Shown: positions 54,955-62,764 of the stretch, in pieces
Layout: the number at the start of each line of letters is the position of its first letter
How positions within the stretch are numbered: position 1 is the first letter of the stretch
Source of the DNA: Erythrobacter sp. WG
GTDB lineage: Bacteria; Pseudomonadota; Alphaproteobacteria; Sphingomonadales; Sphingomonadaceae
NCBI RefSeq assembly: GCF_026586795.1
Contig: NZ_JAPFGY010000002.1
Location: 62,001-126,000 of the forward strand
Reading direction: 5' to 3'
Length of the DNA: 64,000 nt
Position numbers and translations under genes: made by a program
The notes under the pieces: model-generated
What the model saw: the letters and a program-made list of their open reading frames with translations, nothing else
Told to the model about the DNA's origin: nothing
The model's database searches: none

Positions 54955-55043
54955 TTGTCACCGCCGAGACCCCCCTCCCGTCCAAGCGGCTGGTGATACG
55001 ATCCCGAAAGGCCTCCGTTGTGTATGCAACGGAGGCCTTTTTT
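54955..55043 (+). ncRNA. Probable GsrN-like stress-response small RNA
   Basis: About 89 nt with no open frame. A 5' hairpin (TCACC-GCCG at 54958-54966 pairing with CGGC-T-GGTGA at 54987-54996) exposes a 20-base loop rich in C (ACCCCCCTCCCGTCC). It is followed by a terminator hairpin (GGCCTCCGTTG/CAACGGAGGCC, then six T). Caulobacter GsrN, a sigma-T-dependent small RNA, also uses a C-rich 5' loop to pair with targets and ends in an intrinsic terminator. Position next to phyR and the EcfG-like promoter support the same class. No experiment is implied. Confidence 0.6.
55008..55043 (+). terminator. Rho-independent terminator of the small RNA
   Basis: Eleven-base-pair GC-rich stem (GGCCTCCGTTG with CAACGGAGGCC), six-base loop TGTATG and a run of six T. 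No protein gene on this strand precedes it within 1 kb. Confidence 0.88.
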
Positions 55044-55049
55044 CGTTGG

Positions 55050-55178
55050 GGCCATCTTCGGTGACGCAGACCGCCCGCCCCGCCTCCCCACTCGGCCACC
55101 ACAGCATGGTGTACCATTGGTGGCCGGGTGGGGAGGCGTGGCGGGCGGTCAGCATCGCGCGTCAACGCGATCGCGTCA
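55050..55178. repeat. Palindromic element, copy B
   Basis: Same architecture and orientation as copy A: CATCTTCGGTGACGCAGACC on the left, long arms GCCCGCC...CGGCCACCA / TGGTGGCCG...GGGCGG, and GCGCGTCAACGCGATCGCGTCA on the right. Again the last three bases are the stop codon (on the minus strand) of the adjacent gene, here the GNAT-like gene. Confidence 0.85.
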
Positions 55179-56381
55179 CCCGAGCGTCTTCTCGTAGATC
55201 GCGTATTCGCGGTTGATTTTGCTCTGGATCGTGTCGGCGATCGCCACCATCCCCTGGTTGTCCTCGAGGATCCAGCCGATCTCGCCGCGCGTCGATCCGT
55301 AGCGGGTGTTCGCATTGTGCCGGATCTGCTCGATCATCATGAAGGCGAGCTGGCTGGCGAGGCGGCTGTTGTGGAGCTCCTTCAGCACCCCCATCAGCGG
55401 CACGCGCATCCCTGCGCCCTTAGGGTGGCGCAGCCAGCGCAGCATATGCAGCCAGCCGAAGGGGAACAGCTTGCCCCGAATCCGTGCCAGCGCCGCGTTG
55501 ATGTCGGGCCAGGTGAGCATGAAGGCGACCGGCCGCCCGTCGACCTCGGCGATCATGTTGAGATCCTCGAAGATCAAGGGCCGCAGCTTCTTGCCCGCAT
55601 AGGCGACCTCGGCGGGCGAGAAGGGCACGAAGCCCCAGTTTTCCGACCAGGCATCGTTGAGGATGCCGAGAATTGTCGCCACTTCCGCGTCCCAATCGGC
55701 CTTGCGCACCGGCCGCACCGTGATCCGCGCGTTCTTGTGCCCGGATTGCACGATCCGCTGCACCAGCGGCGGGAAGGGCTTCGAGATATCGAGATCGTAG
55801 GTGTAGAGCGTCTTGGCGCGCGCGTAGCCCGCCGCCTCGATCCACGCGGCATAATGCGCGGGGTGGTGGCCCATCATCAGCATCGGCGCATGGTCCTGCC
55901 CGCGCACCAGCAGGCCCGGCTCCTCCCAGATCGACAGCGAGATCGGGCCGAGCGCGCGGGTCATGCCCTGCTGCGCCAGCCAGCCCTCGGCAGCGGTGAG
56001 GAGCGCGCGGGCCGTCGCCTCGTCCTCCGCGTCGAAATAGCCGAAGAAGCCGGTGCCGGGGCCGAAGCCCTGGGCAGCCGGCACGGCGAGCGCGAGTTCG
56101 TCGATATGGGCCGAGATGCGCCCCACCGCGCGGCCTGCGCGCCTGGCGATGAACAGCTGCACCCGCGCATGGCCGAAGAAGGGGTTCTTGCCCGGATCGA
56201 CCAGCTCCAGCTGTTCCGAGCGCAGCTGCGGGACATAGTGCTCCAGCCGCGCGGAAAAGGCGCGGCCCAGATCGACGAAGGCGGCCCGGCCGCGCTTGTC
56301 GGTGACGGGTTCGATCACTATCTCGCCTGTGTGGCTTGCCGCATCCGTCACCGGGTCGTCCTCGTCATTGCGCTTGGTCAA
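55176..56381 (-). CDS. GNAT-fold protein of unknown function
   Basis: 401-residue cytosolic protein; relatives in alphaproteobacteria are often labelled N-acetyltransferase or, misleadingly, dATP pyrophosphohydrolase. It has an N-terminal GNAT-like half (FFGHARVQLFIARRAGRAVGRI, GFFGYFDAEDE) and a C-terminal half with SENWGFVPFSPAEVAYAGK and VAFMLTWPDIN. No acyl-CoA loop is clear. The start ATG 56381 gives a charged tail of about 20 residues before the domain. Function unknown. Confidence 0.75.
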   Translation of the reverse strand: MTKRNDEDDPVTDAASHTGEIVIEPVTDKRGRAAFVDLGRAFSARLEHYVPQLRSEQLELVDPGKNPFFGHARVQLFIARRAGRAVGRISAHIDELALAVPAAQGFGPGTGFFGYFDAEDEATARALLTAAEGWLAQQGMTRALGPISLSIWEEPGLLVRGQDHAPMLMMGHHPAHYAAWIEAAGYARAKTLYTYDLDISKPFPPLVQRIVQSGHKNARITVRPVRKADWDAEVATILGILNDAWSENWGFVPFSPAEVAYAGKKLRPLIFEDLNMIAEVDGRPVAFMLTWPDINAALARIRGKLFPFGWLHMLRWLRHPKGAGMRVPLMGVLKELHNSRLASQLAFMMIEQIRHNANTRYGSTRGEIGWILEDNQGMVAIADTIQSKINREYAIYEKTLG

Positions 56382-56497
56382 GGCGTCTGTGTCGCGCCGG
56401 CGTCAATCGCGCAAGGCAATCGATCACTTTGACCAACAAGCCGCGTTTGGCCCCGCCCCGTTTTTCGGGTAGGGCAGACCTCAGGACCCATTCGATC

Positions 56498-57592
56498 ATG
56501 ACCGTGCAACAGACCATCAGCCCCGACGCCATGCCGGTCCCGACCGTCAGGGCGAGCCGCGTCCAGTTCATGGCCGCCGACGACAAGGCGATGCTGCGCG
56601 CCGCGCGCGACCTCACCAAGGGGCTGGGCGTGGCGAAGCCGGCGATCTACTGGACCGATATGCTGCTGTCGGCGGGCGTCGGCTATGCCGGCATCGCGGC
56701 GGCGATCATGGCGCCGGGCATCGGGCTGAAGCTGGTGGCGGGCCTCGTCGCATCGCTCGCGCTCTACCGGGCACTGATGTTCATCCACGAGCTGACCCAC
56801 ATCCACCGCGACGCCCTGCCCGGCTTCCGCACGGGCTGGAACCTGCTGGTCGGCATCCCGATGCTCACCCCCTCCTTCATGTACGAGGGCGTCCACACCA
56901 TTCACCACAAGCGCACGCAATACGGCACCGTCGAGGATCCCGAATATCTGCCGCTGGCGCTGATGAAGCCGTGGAGCCTGCCGCTGTTCGTGCTCGTGGC
57001 GATGTTGCTGCCGGTGGCACTGATCGTGCGCTTCGGCGTGCTCTACCCGCTCGGGCTGGTGGCTGCGCCGCTGCGCACCTTCGTCTGGGAACGCTTCTCC
57101 TCGCTGTCGATCAACCCGGAGTTCCGCCGCAAGGCGCCCGAGGGCGAATTCGCGGGCCGGGTGCGCTGGCAGGAGGCGGGGGCGAGCCTGTGGGCGATGC
57201 TGCTGATCGCCAGCGTGTTCGTGTTCGGCTGGCAGCCGCTCGCGACGGGGCTCGCGATCCTCTCGGTTGCCGCGGTGCTCAACCAGCTGCGCACGCTGGT
57301 CGCGCACCTGTGGGAGAACGAGGGCGAGGCGATGACGGTGACCGCGCAGTTCCTCGATAGCGTCAACGTGCCCCCGCCGGGCCTTGCGGCGGAGATCTGG
57401 GCGCCGGTGGGCCTGCGCTACCATGCGCTGCATCACCTGATGCCCTCGATGCCCTACCATGACCTCCCCGAAGCCCACCGCCGGCTGGCGCGCGAGCTTG
57501 GCGCCGGCTCGACCTACGAGGGCGCGAACCATCCGGGGATGCTGACGCTGGTCGGACGGATCGCGAAGAGCACCATGGGGCGGCGGGCCTGA
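56498..57592 (+). CDS. Fatty acid desaturase
   Basis: Membrane di-iron desaturase, 364 residues with four main helices. The three histidine boxes are HELTH (97-101), HTIHH (133-137) and HALHH near the C-terminus. Whether it acts on acyl lipids or carotenoid/sphingolipid-like substrates is not decidable. ATG 56498 is the start. It is divergent from the GNAT-like gene and ends five bases before palindromic copy C. Confidence 0.9.
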   Translation: MTVQQTISPDAMPVPTVRASRVQFMAADDKAMLRAARDLTKGLGVAKPAIYWTDMLLSAGVGYAGIAAAIMAPGIGLKLVAGLVASLALYRALMFIHELTHIHRDALPGFRTGWNLLVGIPMLTPSFMYEGVHTIHHKRTQYGTVEDPEYLPLALMKPWSLPLFVLVAMLLPVALIVRFGVLYPLGLVAAPLRTFVWERFSSLSINPEFRRKAPEGEFAGRVRWQEAGASLWAMLLIASVFVFGWQPLATGLAILSVAAVLNQLRTLVAHLWENEGEAMTVTAQFLDSVNVPPPGLAAEIWAPVGLRYHALHHLMPSMPYHDLPEAHRRLARELGAGSTYEGANHPGMLTLVGRIAKSTMGRRA

Positions 57593-57597
57593 TTCCT

Positions 57598-57721
57598 GGT
57601 CGCGCTGACGCGCGACGCAGACCCCCCGCCCCGCCCCCCACCCGGCCACCAATAGTACCACTACGTTATGGTGGCCGGGTGGGGAGGCGGGGCGGGGGGT
57701 CTGCGCCACCGAAGGTGGCTC
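57598..57721. repeat. Palindromic element, copy C (inverted)
   Basis: The long arms (57617-57651 and 57669-57704) match copies A and B, but the outer hairpins are exchanged: CGCGCTGACGCGCG now at the left and CCACCGAAGGTGG at the right, so the element is inserted in the opposite orientation. It again lies between two converging genes, with the GCGCGCTGACG end next to the plus-strand stop. Confidence 0.85.
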
Positions 57722-58197
57722 TAATCCAAAAAGCAGATCATCGCGCAGCGGCGGTCGGCTGGCAGCCCGTCGTCGACCTCGTTCGCGAGTTCGCCCGCGA
57801 GCCGCGGATGGGCGTCGAGGGCAGTGACCTCCTCGAAGCCTAGCCTCGTGTAGAACGCGGCGCCATCATGGCGATCAGTGGTCAGGGTCAGCGCTCTGGT
57901 GCCCATGTTGCGCCCGTCGATCTGCGCGGCGCGCACCAGCCCCGAGCCGACTCCGCGTGACCGGTGCTCGGCGGCGACGGCGAGCTCCCAGATGTGCAGC
58001 TCGCGGCTGAAGGGCTCGGCGACGAGAAGGCCCGCGAGCGTCTCACCGCCATGCGCGACGAGGCTGCGCCCCTTGCGGATCAGGCGCGCGTAGTCGGCGG
58101 TGCCGCGCGATCCGGCGCCGACCAGCGCCGCCATCGCCCCCGCATCCTCCGCGCGGGCGAGCCTGAGCGACCAGTCGCGGGCGCCTGTCGGCCTCAC
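57721..58197 (-). CDS. GNAT-family acetyltransferase
   Basis: 158-residue acetyltransferase. Acetyl-CoA motif A reads VAAEHRSRGVGSGLVRAAQ, and the C-terminal FYTRLGFEEV is typical. GTG start at 58197 overlaps the lptG stop by four bases (GTGA), so it is coupled to the lptF-lptG operon, although a link to lipopolysaccharide export is not established. Confidence 0.87.
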   Translation of the reverse strand: MRPTGARDWSLRLARAEDAGAMAALVGAGSRGTADYARLIRKGRSLVAHGGETLAGLLVAEPFSRELHIWELAVAAEHRSRGVGSGLVRAAQIDGRNMGTRALTLTTDRHDGAAFYTRLGFEEVTALDAHPRLAGELANEVDDGLPADRRCAMICFLD

Positions 58198-59300
58198 TCC
58201 TCGGTCCGGATCAGCACCGTCTCGCCGAGCAGCAGGAACAGGACAAACGGCGCCCAGGCGGCGAGCAGCGGGGGGTAGCCGCCGAAGCTGCCCATCGCGA
58301 GCGAAGCGTTGTCGACCACGAAATAGGCAAAGCCCAGCGCCATGCCGATGATCGCGCGCACGAACAGCTGGCCGGATCGCGCCAGGCCGAAGGCGGCGAC
58401 CGAGCCCAGCAGCGGCATCAGCAGCGCCGAGAGCGGTCCGGAGAGGCGGTGCCACCACTTGGCGCGCATCTCGTCGGTGCTGCGCCCGGCCGCCTCGTAG
58501 GCGTCTATCGAGCGCTTCAGCTCCCAGAAGCCCTGCCCGTCGACATCGACCGATTGCAGCATGATCCGCTCGGGCGTGAGGTTCCGGCCCACCACCAGCG
58601 CAGGGAAGCGCTCGGTCACCGCGCCCGCGACGTCGAAACGGGTCGCATCCTCGAGCCGCCAGCCGGGCCCGGCATAGGTCGCGCGCGGCGCGCGGATCTG
58701 CTCGCGGATGATCCCGCCCGGCGCGCGCGCATACCAGGTGACGCCGGTCAGCACGATGTCCGCGCCCGCGCCCGACAGCGTTGCCGCCGCAAGGATGTTG
58801 CCCTCGTCGAGGAGATAGAGGTTGGAGCGCACCCCGCCGGCGGTCTGTGCGGCGGGCACCGGGCCGTAATCGACCGCCTGCCAGGCAGCGAGCGCGGAAT
58901 TGGCGCGGGTCACGATGCGTTCGTTGAAGCCGAAGCTGATCCCCGCCACCAGCGCCGAGGTCAGCAGCAGCGGGGCGAGCACCTGGTGCGCGGACAGCCC
59001 GGCCGCCTTCATCGCCACCACCTCGCTGTTCTGGTTCAGCGTCACGAGGGTGATGAGCGTCGCCAGCAGCACCGAATAGGGCAGGAAGCGGCTCGCCAGC
59101 TGCGGCGCGCGCAGACCGGCGTAGCGCAGGATCTCGGCCTGTCCGTTGCCCGGCGCGGCGAGGATCTTGCCGCTTTCGGACAGCAGATCGAGCATCAGCA
59201 GCACCAGCACCAGCATCATCAGCACCGCAAGGATGCGCACGATGAACAGCCGCGCGAGGTAGAAGGTCAGTGTCCGCGAGGGGAAGAAGTCGAGCTGCAT
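58194..59300 (-). CDS. lptG: LPS export ABC transporter permease LptG
   Basis: One of two permeases of the LptB2FG complex that extracts lipopolysaccharide from the inner membrane. 368 residues: helices at the N-terminus (LARLFIVRILAVLMMLVLVLLML) and C-terminus flank a periplasmic jellyroll. The family pattern NQNSEVVAMKAAGLSAHQVL is clear. ATG 59300 is the start; the longer open frame is Arg-rich noise. Ten bp downstream of lptF. Confidence 0.94.
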   Translation of the reverse strand: MQLDFFPSRTLTFYLARLFIVRILAVLMMLVLVLLMLDLLSESGKILAAPGNGQAEILRYAGLRAPQLASRFLPYSVLLATLITLVTLNQNSEVVAMKAAGLSAHQVLAPLLLTSALVAGISFGFNERIVTRANSALAAWQAVDYGPVPAAQTAGGVRSNLYLLDEGNILAAATLSGAGADIVLTGVTWYARAPGGIIREQIRAPRATYAGPGWRLEDATRFDVAGAVTERFPALVVGRNLTPERIMLQSVDVDGQGFWELKRSIDAYEAAGRSTDEMRAKWWHRLSGPLSALLMPLLGSVAAFGLARSGQLFVRAIIGMALGFAYFVVDNASLAMGSFGGYPPLLAAWAPFVLFLLLGETVLIRTEE

Positions 59301-59310
59301 CTCTCGGGCC

Positions 59311-60621
59311 TTACTCCGCCGGGGCGGCCTGCGCGGCGAGCGGCGTCTCGCCCGCGCGCGGGGTGCGCCGCGCAAATAGCTTGGCGAGGCGGCGGGAAAG
59401 CTTGGCAAAGACCGCTTCCAGCGCGCCGATCGCCTGGCCGCCGGGCACATAGGCGACGCGCCAGTACATCCACAGGATCAGCGCGGCAAAAAGTGTGAAC
59501 GGAACCCAGAAGGCGAGCACCGGATCGACCCGTCCGAGCGAGGCGACGCCTTCGCCGTACTGGTTGATCTTGTGATAGGAGACCACCATCACGATCGACA
59601 CGAACACCCCCAGCGCGCTGGTCGATCGCTTGGGCGGGATCGCCAGCGCCACCGCCAGCAGCGGCATCAGGAACATCATCAGGATCTCGACGAGCCGGAA
59701 ATTGAAGCTGGCAAGGCTCGCATCGCGCGCCTGTTCGGGGCTCGCACGGTTCCAGCCGATCCGCAGCAGTTCGGGAAGGATGTATTCGCGCGTCGCATCG
59801 CCGCGCGCGCGGAACTTCTCGATCGCGGGCAGGTCTATTGGAAGGTCGTGGCGGCTGAAGGACAGCACGCGCGGGGTCTGCGTGCCCGTGTCCTGGATGA
59901 TCGTGCCTTCGGTGAGGCGCAGGATGATCGTGTCGGGATTGTCCTTCGTCGCGAGAAAGGCGCCCTCGCGCGCGGAGATGCTGAGCACCTGGCCGCGCCG
60001 GTCGGCGACCCGGGCGAAGATGCCGATCAGCCGGCGCCCGTCGTCCTCGCTCGCATCGATGCGCAGCGCCATGCGGTCCGCGAGCGTGGTGAATTCGCCC
60101 ACCTTGATCGAGGCGCCGAGCGCGCCCGAGCGCAGCTCGTATTCCATCTGCTCGTAGTAGTAGCGGCTGACCGGCTGGATGTAGAACACCAGCGCGACAT
60201 TGACAGCCATCAGCACGAGGGTGATCGCGTAGGGCATCCGCAGCAGCCGGTTGTAGGAGAGGCCCACCGCGCGCATCGTGTCGAGTTCCGAGGAGGTGGC
60301 GAGCTTCCTGAAGGCCAGCAGCACCCCGAGCAGCAGCCCGAGCGGGATCGCGAGGCTCGCATATTCGGGGATCAACGCGCCGAGCATCTTGAAGACGACG
60401 CCCACCGGCCCGCCTTCGACCGCGACGAAATCGAACAGTCGCAGCATCTTGTCGAGCATCAGCAGCGACGCGGCGAGCGCGAAGATGCCGATCATCGGCA
60501 CGATCGTGAGCCGCAGGATATAGCGATCGATGCTGGGGATGGCGTTGAACAAGAGGTCTGGGGTCCGTCGGTTTTCGCGCGAAGGCGGTGCTGCCCTAGC
60601 GCCTCGGCGCGCGCGCGTCAT
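59311..60621 (-). CDS. lptF: LPS export ABC transporter permease LptF
   Basis: Partner permease of LptG. 436 residues if ATG 60621 is used; an in-frame TTG at 60552, just before NAIPSIDRYILRL, gives a more family-like N-terminus. The typical LATSSELDTMRAVGLSYNRLLR motif, six helices and the central periplasmic domain are present. The C-terminal 45 residues form a basic tail after the last helix. Confidence 0.93.
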   Translation of the reverse strand: MTRARRGARAAPPSRENRRTPDLLFNAIPSIDRYILRLTIVPMIGIFALAASLLMLDKMLRLFDFVAVEGGPVGVVFKMLGALIPEYASLAIPLGLLLGVLLAFRKLATSSELDTMRAVGLSYNRLLRMPYAITLVLMAVNVALVFYIQPVSRYYYEQMEYELRSGALGASIKVGEFTTLADRMALRIDASEDDGRRLIGIFARVADRRGQVLSISAREGAFLATKDNPDTIILRLTEGTIIQDTGTQTPRVLSFSRHDLPIDLPAIEKFRARGDATREYILPELLRIGWNRASPEQARDASLASFNFRLVEILMMFLMPLLAVALAIPPKRSTSALGVFVSIVMVVSYHKINQYGEGVASLGRVDPVLAFWVPFTLFAALILWMYWRVAYVPGGQAIGALEAVFAKLSRRLAKLFARRTPRAGETPLAAQAAPAE

Positions 60622-60687
60622 GTCCCGAATTTCCGCCGCCTGCCAAGCGGTGCGCCGTACCGTGCCGTGCGTGCGGGCGGAGGGGCC

Positions 60688-61194
60688 CTACCAGAAGCGG
60701 CTGCCGGGAATGCCCTTGAACGGCCCGGCCTCGCGCGAGGTGATCCAGCCGCCGTAGAAGCCGCCGGGCTGGGGGGTGACCTGCTCCCCGTCGACGGTCA
60801 CCGCATCGAAGGGGGCGGCGTAGAAGGCGATGTGGTCCCTGATCCCGGCAAAGGCCGGGGTGGGCGAGGGGTAGGACCAGCCTGCACCCGCAAGTCGTTC
60901 GCCCGCGACGAGGACGTCCCAGTAGACCGCCTGCCCCTTCCACTCGCAGATCGAGCGCGCGGGATTGGGGCGCAGGTGCTCCATCGCGATGTCGGACTGC
61001 GGCAGGTAATAGGTCGGCGGGTGCGAGGTTTCGAGCGTGCGCCACGCGGCGCGGGTATCGGCGATCACCGTGCCCTTGTGGACGATGCGGATGTGCCGGG
61101 CGGTCGGCTCGGCAATGGCCGGGCGGGGATAGTCCCACACGCTCTCCTGTCCGGGCAGGACCGGGTCGGGCTCGGGGTGGTGCGGCTGCCTCAC
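60688..61194 (-). CDS. DUF427 domain protein
   Basis: 168-residue protein of the DUF427 family (conserved pattern PPTYYLPQSDIAMEHL, SICEWKGQAVYWDV, WSYPSPTPAFAGIRDHIAFY and a final GGFYGGWIT). Function unknown. GTG start at 61194, 11 bp downstream of the clpS stop, so it is probably co-transcribed with clpS. Confidence 0.88.
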   Translation of the reverse strand: MRQPHHPEPDPVLPGQESVWDYPRPAIAEPTARHIRIVHKGTVIADTRAAWRTLETSHPPTYYLPQSDIAMEHLRPNPARSICEWKGQAVYWDVLVAGERLAGAGWSYPSPTPAFAGIRDHIAFYAAPFDAVTVDGEQVTPQPGGFYGGWITSREAGPFKGIPGSRFW

Positions 61195-61204
61195 CCCTGT
61201 GTGC

Positions 61205-61609
61205 TCACGCCTTCTCGAGCGTGCATTGCAGCGGGTGCTGGTTCTGGCGGGCGAAGTCCATCACCTGGTTCACCTTGGTCTCGGCGACCTCGTAGGTGAA
61301 GATCCCGCACACGCCCACGCCGCGCTGGTGGACGTGGAGCATCACGCGGGTCGCCTGTTCGAGGTCCATGCCGAAGAAGCGCTTGAGGACCAGCACCACG
61401 AATTCCATCGGGGTGTAATCGTCGTTGAGCATCAGCACCTTGTACTGGCTCGGCTTCTTGGGCTTGGCGCGGGTCTTGGTGGCGACGCCGACCTGGCCCT
61501 GGCCGCCGGCGTCCTTGCCCTCGTCGTCCTCGGCGGCGCGCACGGGGGCAACCGGCCGCAAGGGCAGCGGATCGCGTGGCGCGGAGGAGGCGAGGACGGG
61601 GGATCGCAT
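61205..61609 (-). CDS. clpS: ATP-dependent Clp protease adaptor ClpS
   Basis: Adaptor that brings N-degron substrates to ClpAP. 134 residues, with a disordered N-terminal tail of about 50 and the ClpS core: [53 protein letters not shown] 61609 is preferred because GGGG lies just upstream; ATG 61621 adds four residues. clpA is not in the window. Confidence 0.95.
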   Translation of the reverse strand: MRSPVLASSAPRDPLPLRPVAPVRAAEDDEGKDAGGQGQVGVATKTRAKPKKPSQYKVLMLNDDYTPMEFVVLVLKRFFGMDLEQATRVMLHVHQRGVGVCGIFTYEVAETKVNQVMDFARQNQHPLQCTLEKA

Positions 61610-61694
61610 GAGCCCCCCCATTATGGGATTCGCCCGGGCAGGTGCAAGCGATAGGTGCGAAACATTTGGGGTAGCGGTGGCGGCACGACAGGCG

Positions 61695-61729
61695 AAAAAA
61701 GGCCGGCCAGACGCGAGGTCTGGCCGGCC
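61695..61729 (-). terminator. Terminator downstream of the phasin gene
   Basis: GGCCGGCCAGAC pairs with GTCTGGCCGGCC around a five-base loop and, on the minus strand, is followed by six T. It lies 79 bp after the phasin stop. Confidence 0.85.
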
Positions 61730-61807
61730 AGCGCCTTGCGGCGCGCTCTCGTGAGCCGGGTTGGGAGAGAGAGGAGAGAGGCCCGGCCGGAGAATTCGTG
61801 TCTGCGC

Positions 61808-62614
61808 TTACGCGGCGGTCTTGACCTTCTCGACCGCGACGCTGACGCGGTTCGAGATGGGGGCGAAGGCGTCGTTATAGAGCTTCACCCAGGCTTCGGT
61901 GCGCTTCGAGCCGTAGGCGACGACCGCGTCGAAGTTGCGACGGGCGATCTCGCCCTGCAGCTGGAACAGCTCGGTCGGCGACTTCACTGCGGCGACCTTC
62001 TTGGCGTCTTCGGTGACGGTCTCGATCACGGTCTTGCCGGTCTCGACATTGTCCTTGAGGAGTTCCTGGGCGCCGGCGAAGAAGATCTTGCCGCTTTCGA
62101 CGACCGCCTCGAGGTTCGCCTTGGTGAACTCGGTGGCTTCGCCGGCGAATTCGGTGCCCTTGGCGTAGGCGGTCTTGGCGCGGGCCTGCGCGTCGGCGAG
62201 GGCGGCCTTGGCGGTGGCGGTCAGGTCGGTGGTGTTGACGGTTTCCATGACGGTATCCTTGAGCTTGACGATGGGATTGGTCTTCGGCGCGATGGCGGGC
62301 TGCTGAGCCGCCTCGGCGGGCGCGGCCGCCTTGCGCGCGGGCTTGATCTTGGCCGCCTTGATGACGGTCTTGGCCGCACGCTTGGCGAGCTTCGGCGCCT
62401 TGGTGGCGATCGGAGCCGGCTTGGACGCGGGCAGAATGTCGGCGGGCGCATCGACCGCGGGCGTGGTGACGACAGCCTCGGGAGCGGAGGGCACGACCTT
62501 GGCCGCAGCCTCGGCGATCACCTTCTGGGTGGCGGCATCGATCTTGGCGGTCGCAGGCTTCGCGGCCTTCATCGCGACCTTCGCTTCGACAGCCTTGGGT
62601 TCAACGTCGGACAT
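61808..62614 (-). CDS. Phasin family protein
   Basis: Polyhydroxyalkanoate granule surface protein. 268 residues: an Ala/Lys/Pro-rich N-terminal half (about 1-115) like a histone H1 tail, then a helical phasin domain (VESGKIFFAGAQELLKDNVETGK, SPTELFQLQGEIARRNFDAVVAY). The long basic tail could contact DNA or the granule, as suggested for phasins with such tails. It is encoded next to phaC on the same strand, preceded by a TTGTGCA palindrome. Confidence 0.9.
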   Translation of the reverse strand: MSDVEPKAVEAKVAMKAAKPATAKIDAATQKVIAEAAAKVVPSAPEAVVTTPAVDAPADILPASKPAPIATKAPKLAKRAAKTVIKAAKIKPARKAAAPAEAAQQPAIAPKTNPIVKLKDTVMETVNTTDLTATAKAALADAQARAKTAYAKGTEFAGEATEFTKANLEAVVESGKIFFAGAQELLKDNVETGKTVIETVTEDAKKVAAVKSPTELFQLQGEIARRNFDAVVAYGSKRTEAWVKLYNDAFAPISNRVSVAVEKVKTAA

Positions 62615-62637
62615 GGCAACCTCGTTTCATGTTGCGA

Positions 62638-62691
62638 TGCACAAAATAAGCATTGCGGAAGCGAAGTCAAGCATTTTTGTGCAGTGCACAA
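62638..62691. promoter_or_regulatory. Possible PhaR-type operator upstream of the phasin gene
   Basis: TTGTGCAGTGCACAA (62677-62691) is a perfect palindrome with one central base, and the half-site TGCACAA recurs at 62638-62644, 24 bp before the phasin start. PhaR-like PHB regulators bind TGC/GCA-rich palindromes near phasin genes; assignment is inferred. Confidence 0.45.
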
Positions 62692-62764
62692 TAATGTTGG
62701 AAAGCGAGCCGCTTCAGCAGGTTCGCTCCTCGGCCCGGGATGTACTTGCCGTACGAAGCCGCCC

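Noticed and set aside
53842-57721. CRISPR-like repeat array
   Set aside because: The three palindromic copies are kilobases apart with genes between them, differ in orientation, and no cas genes are present.
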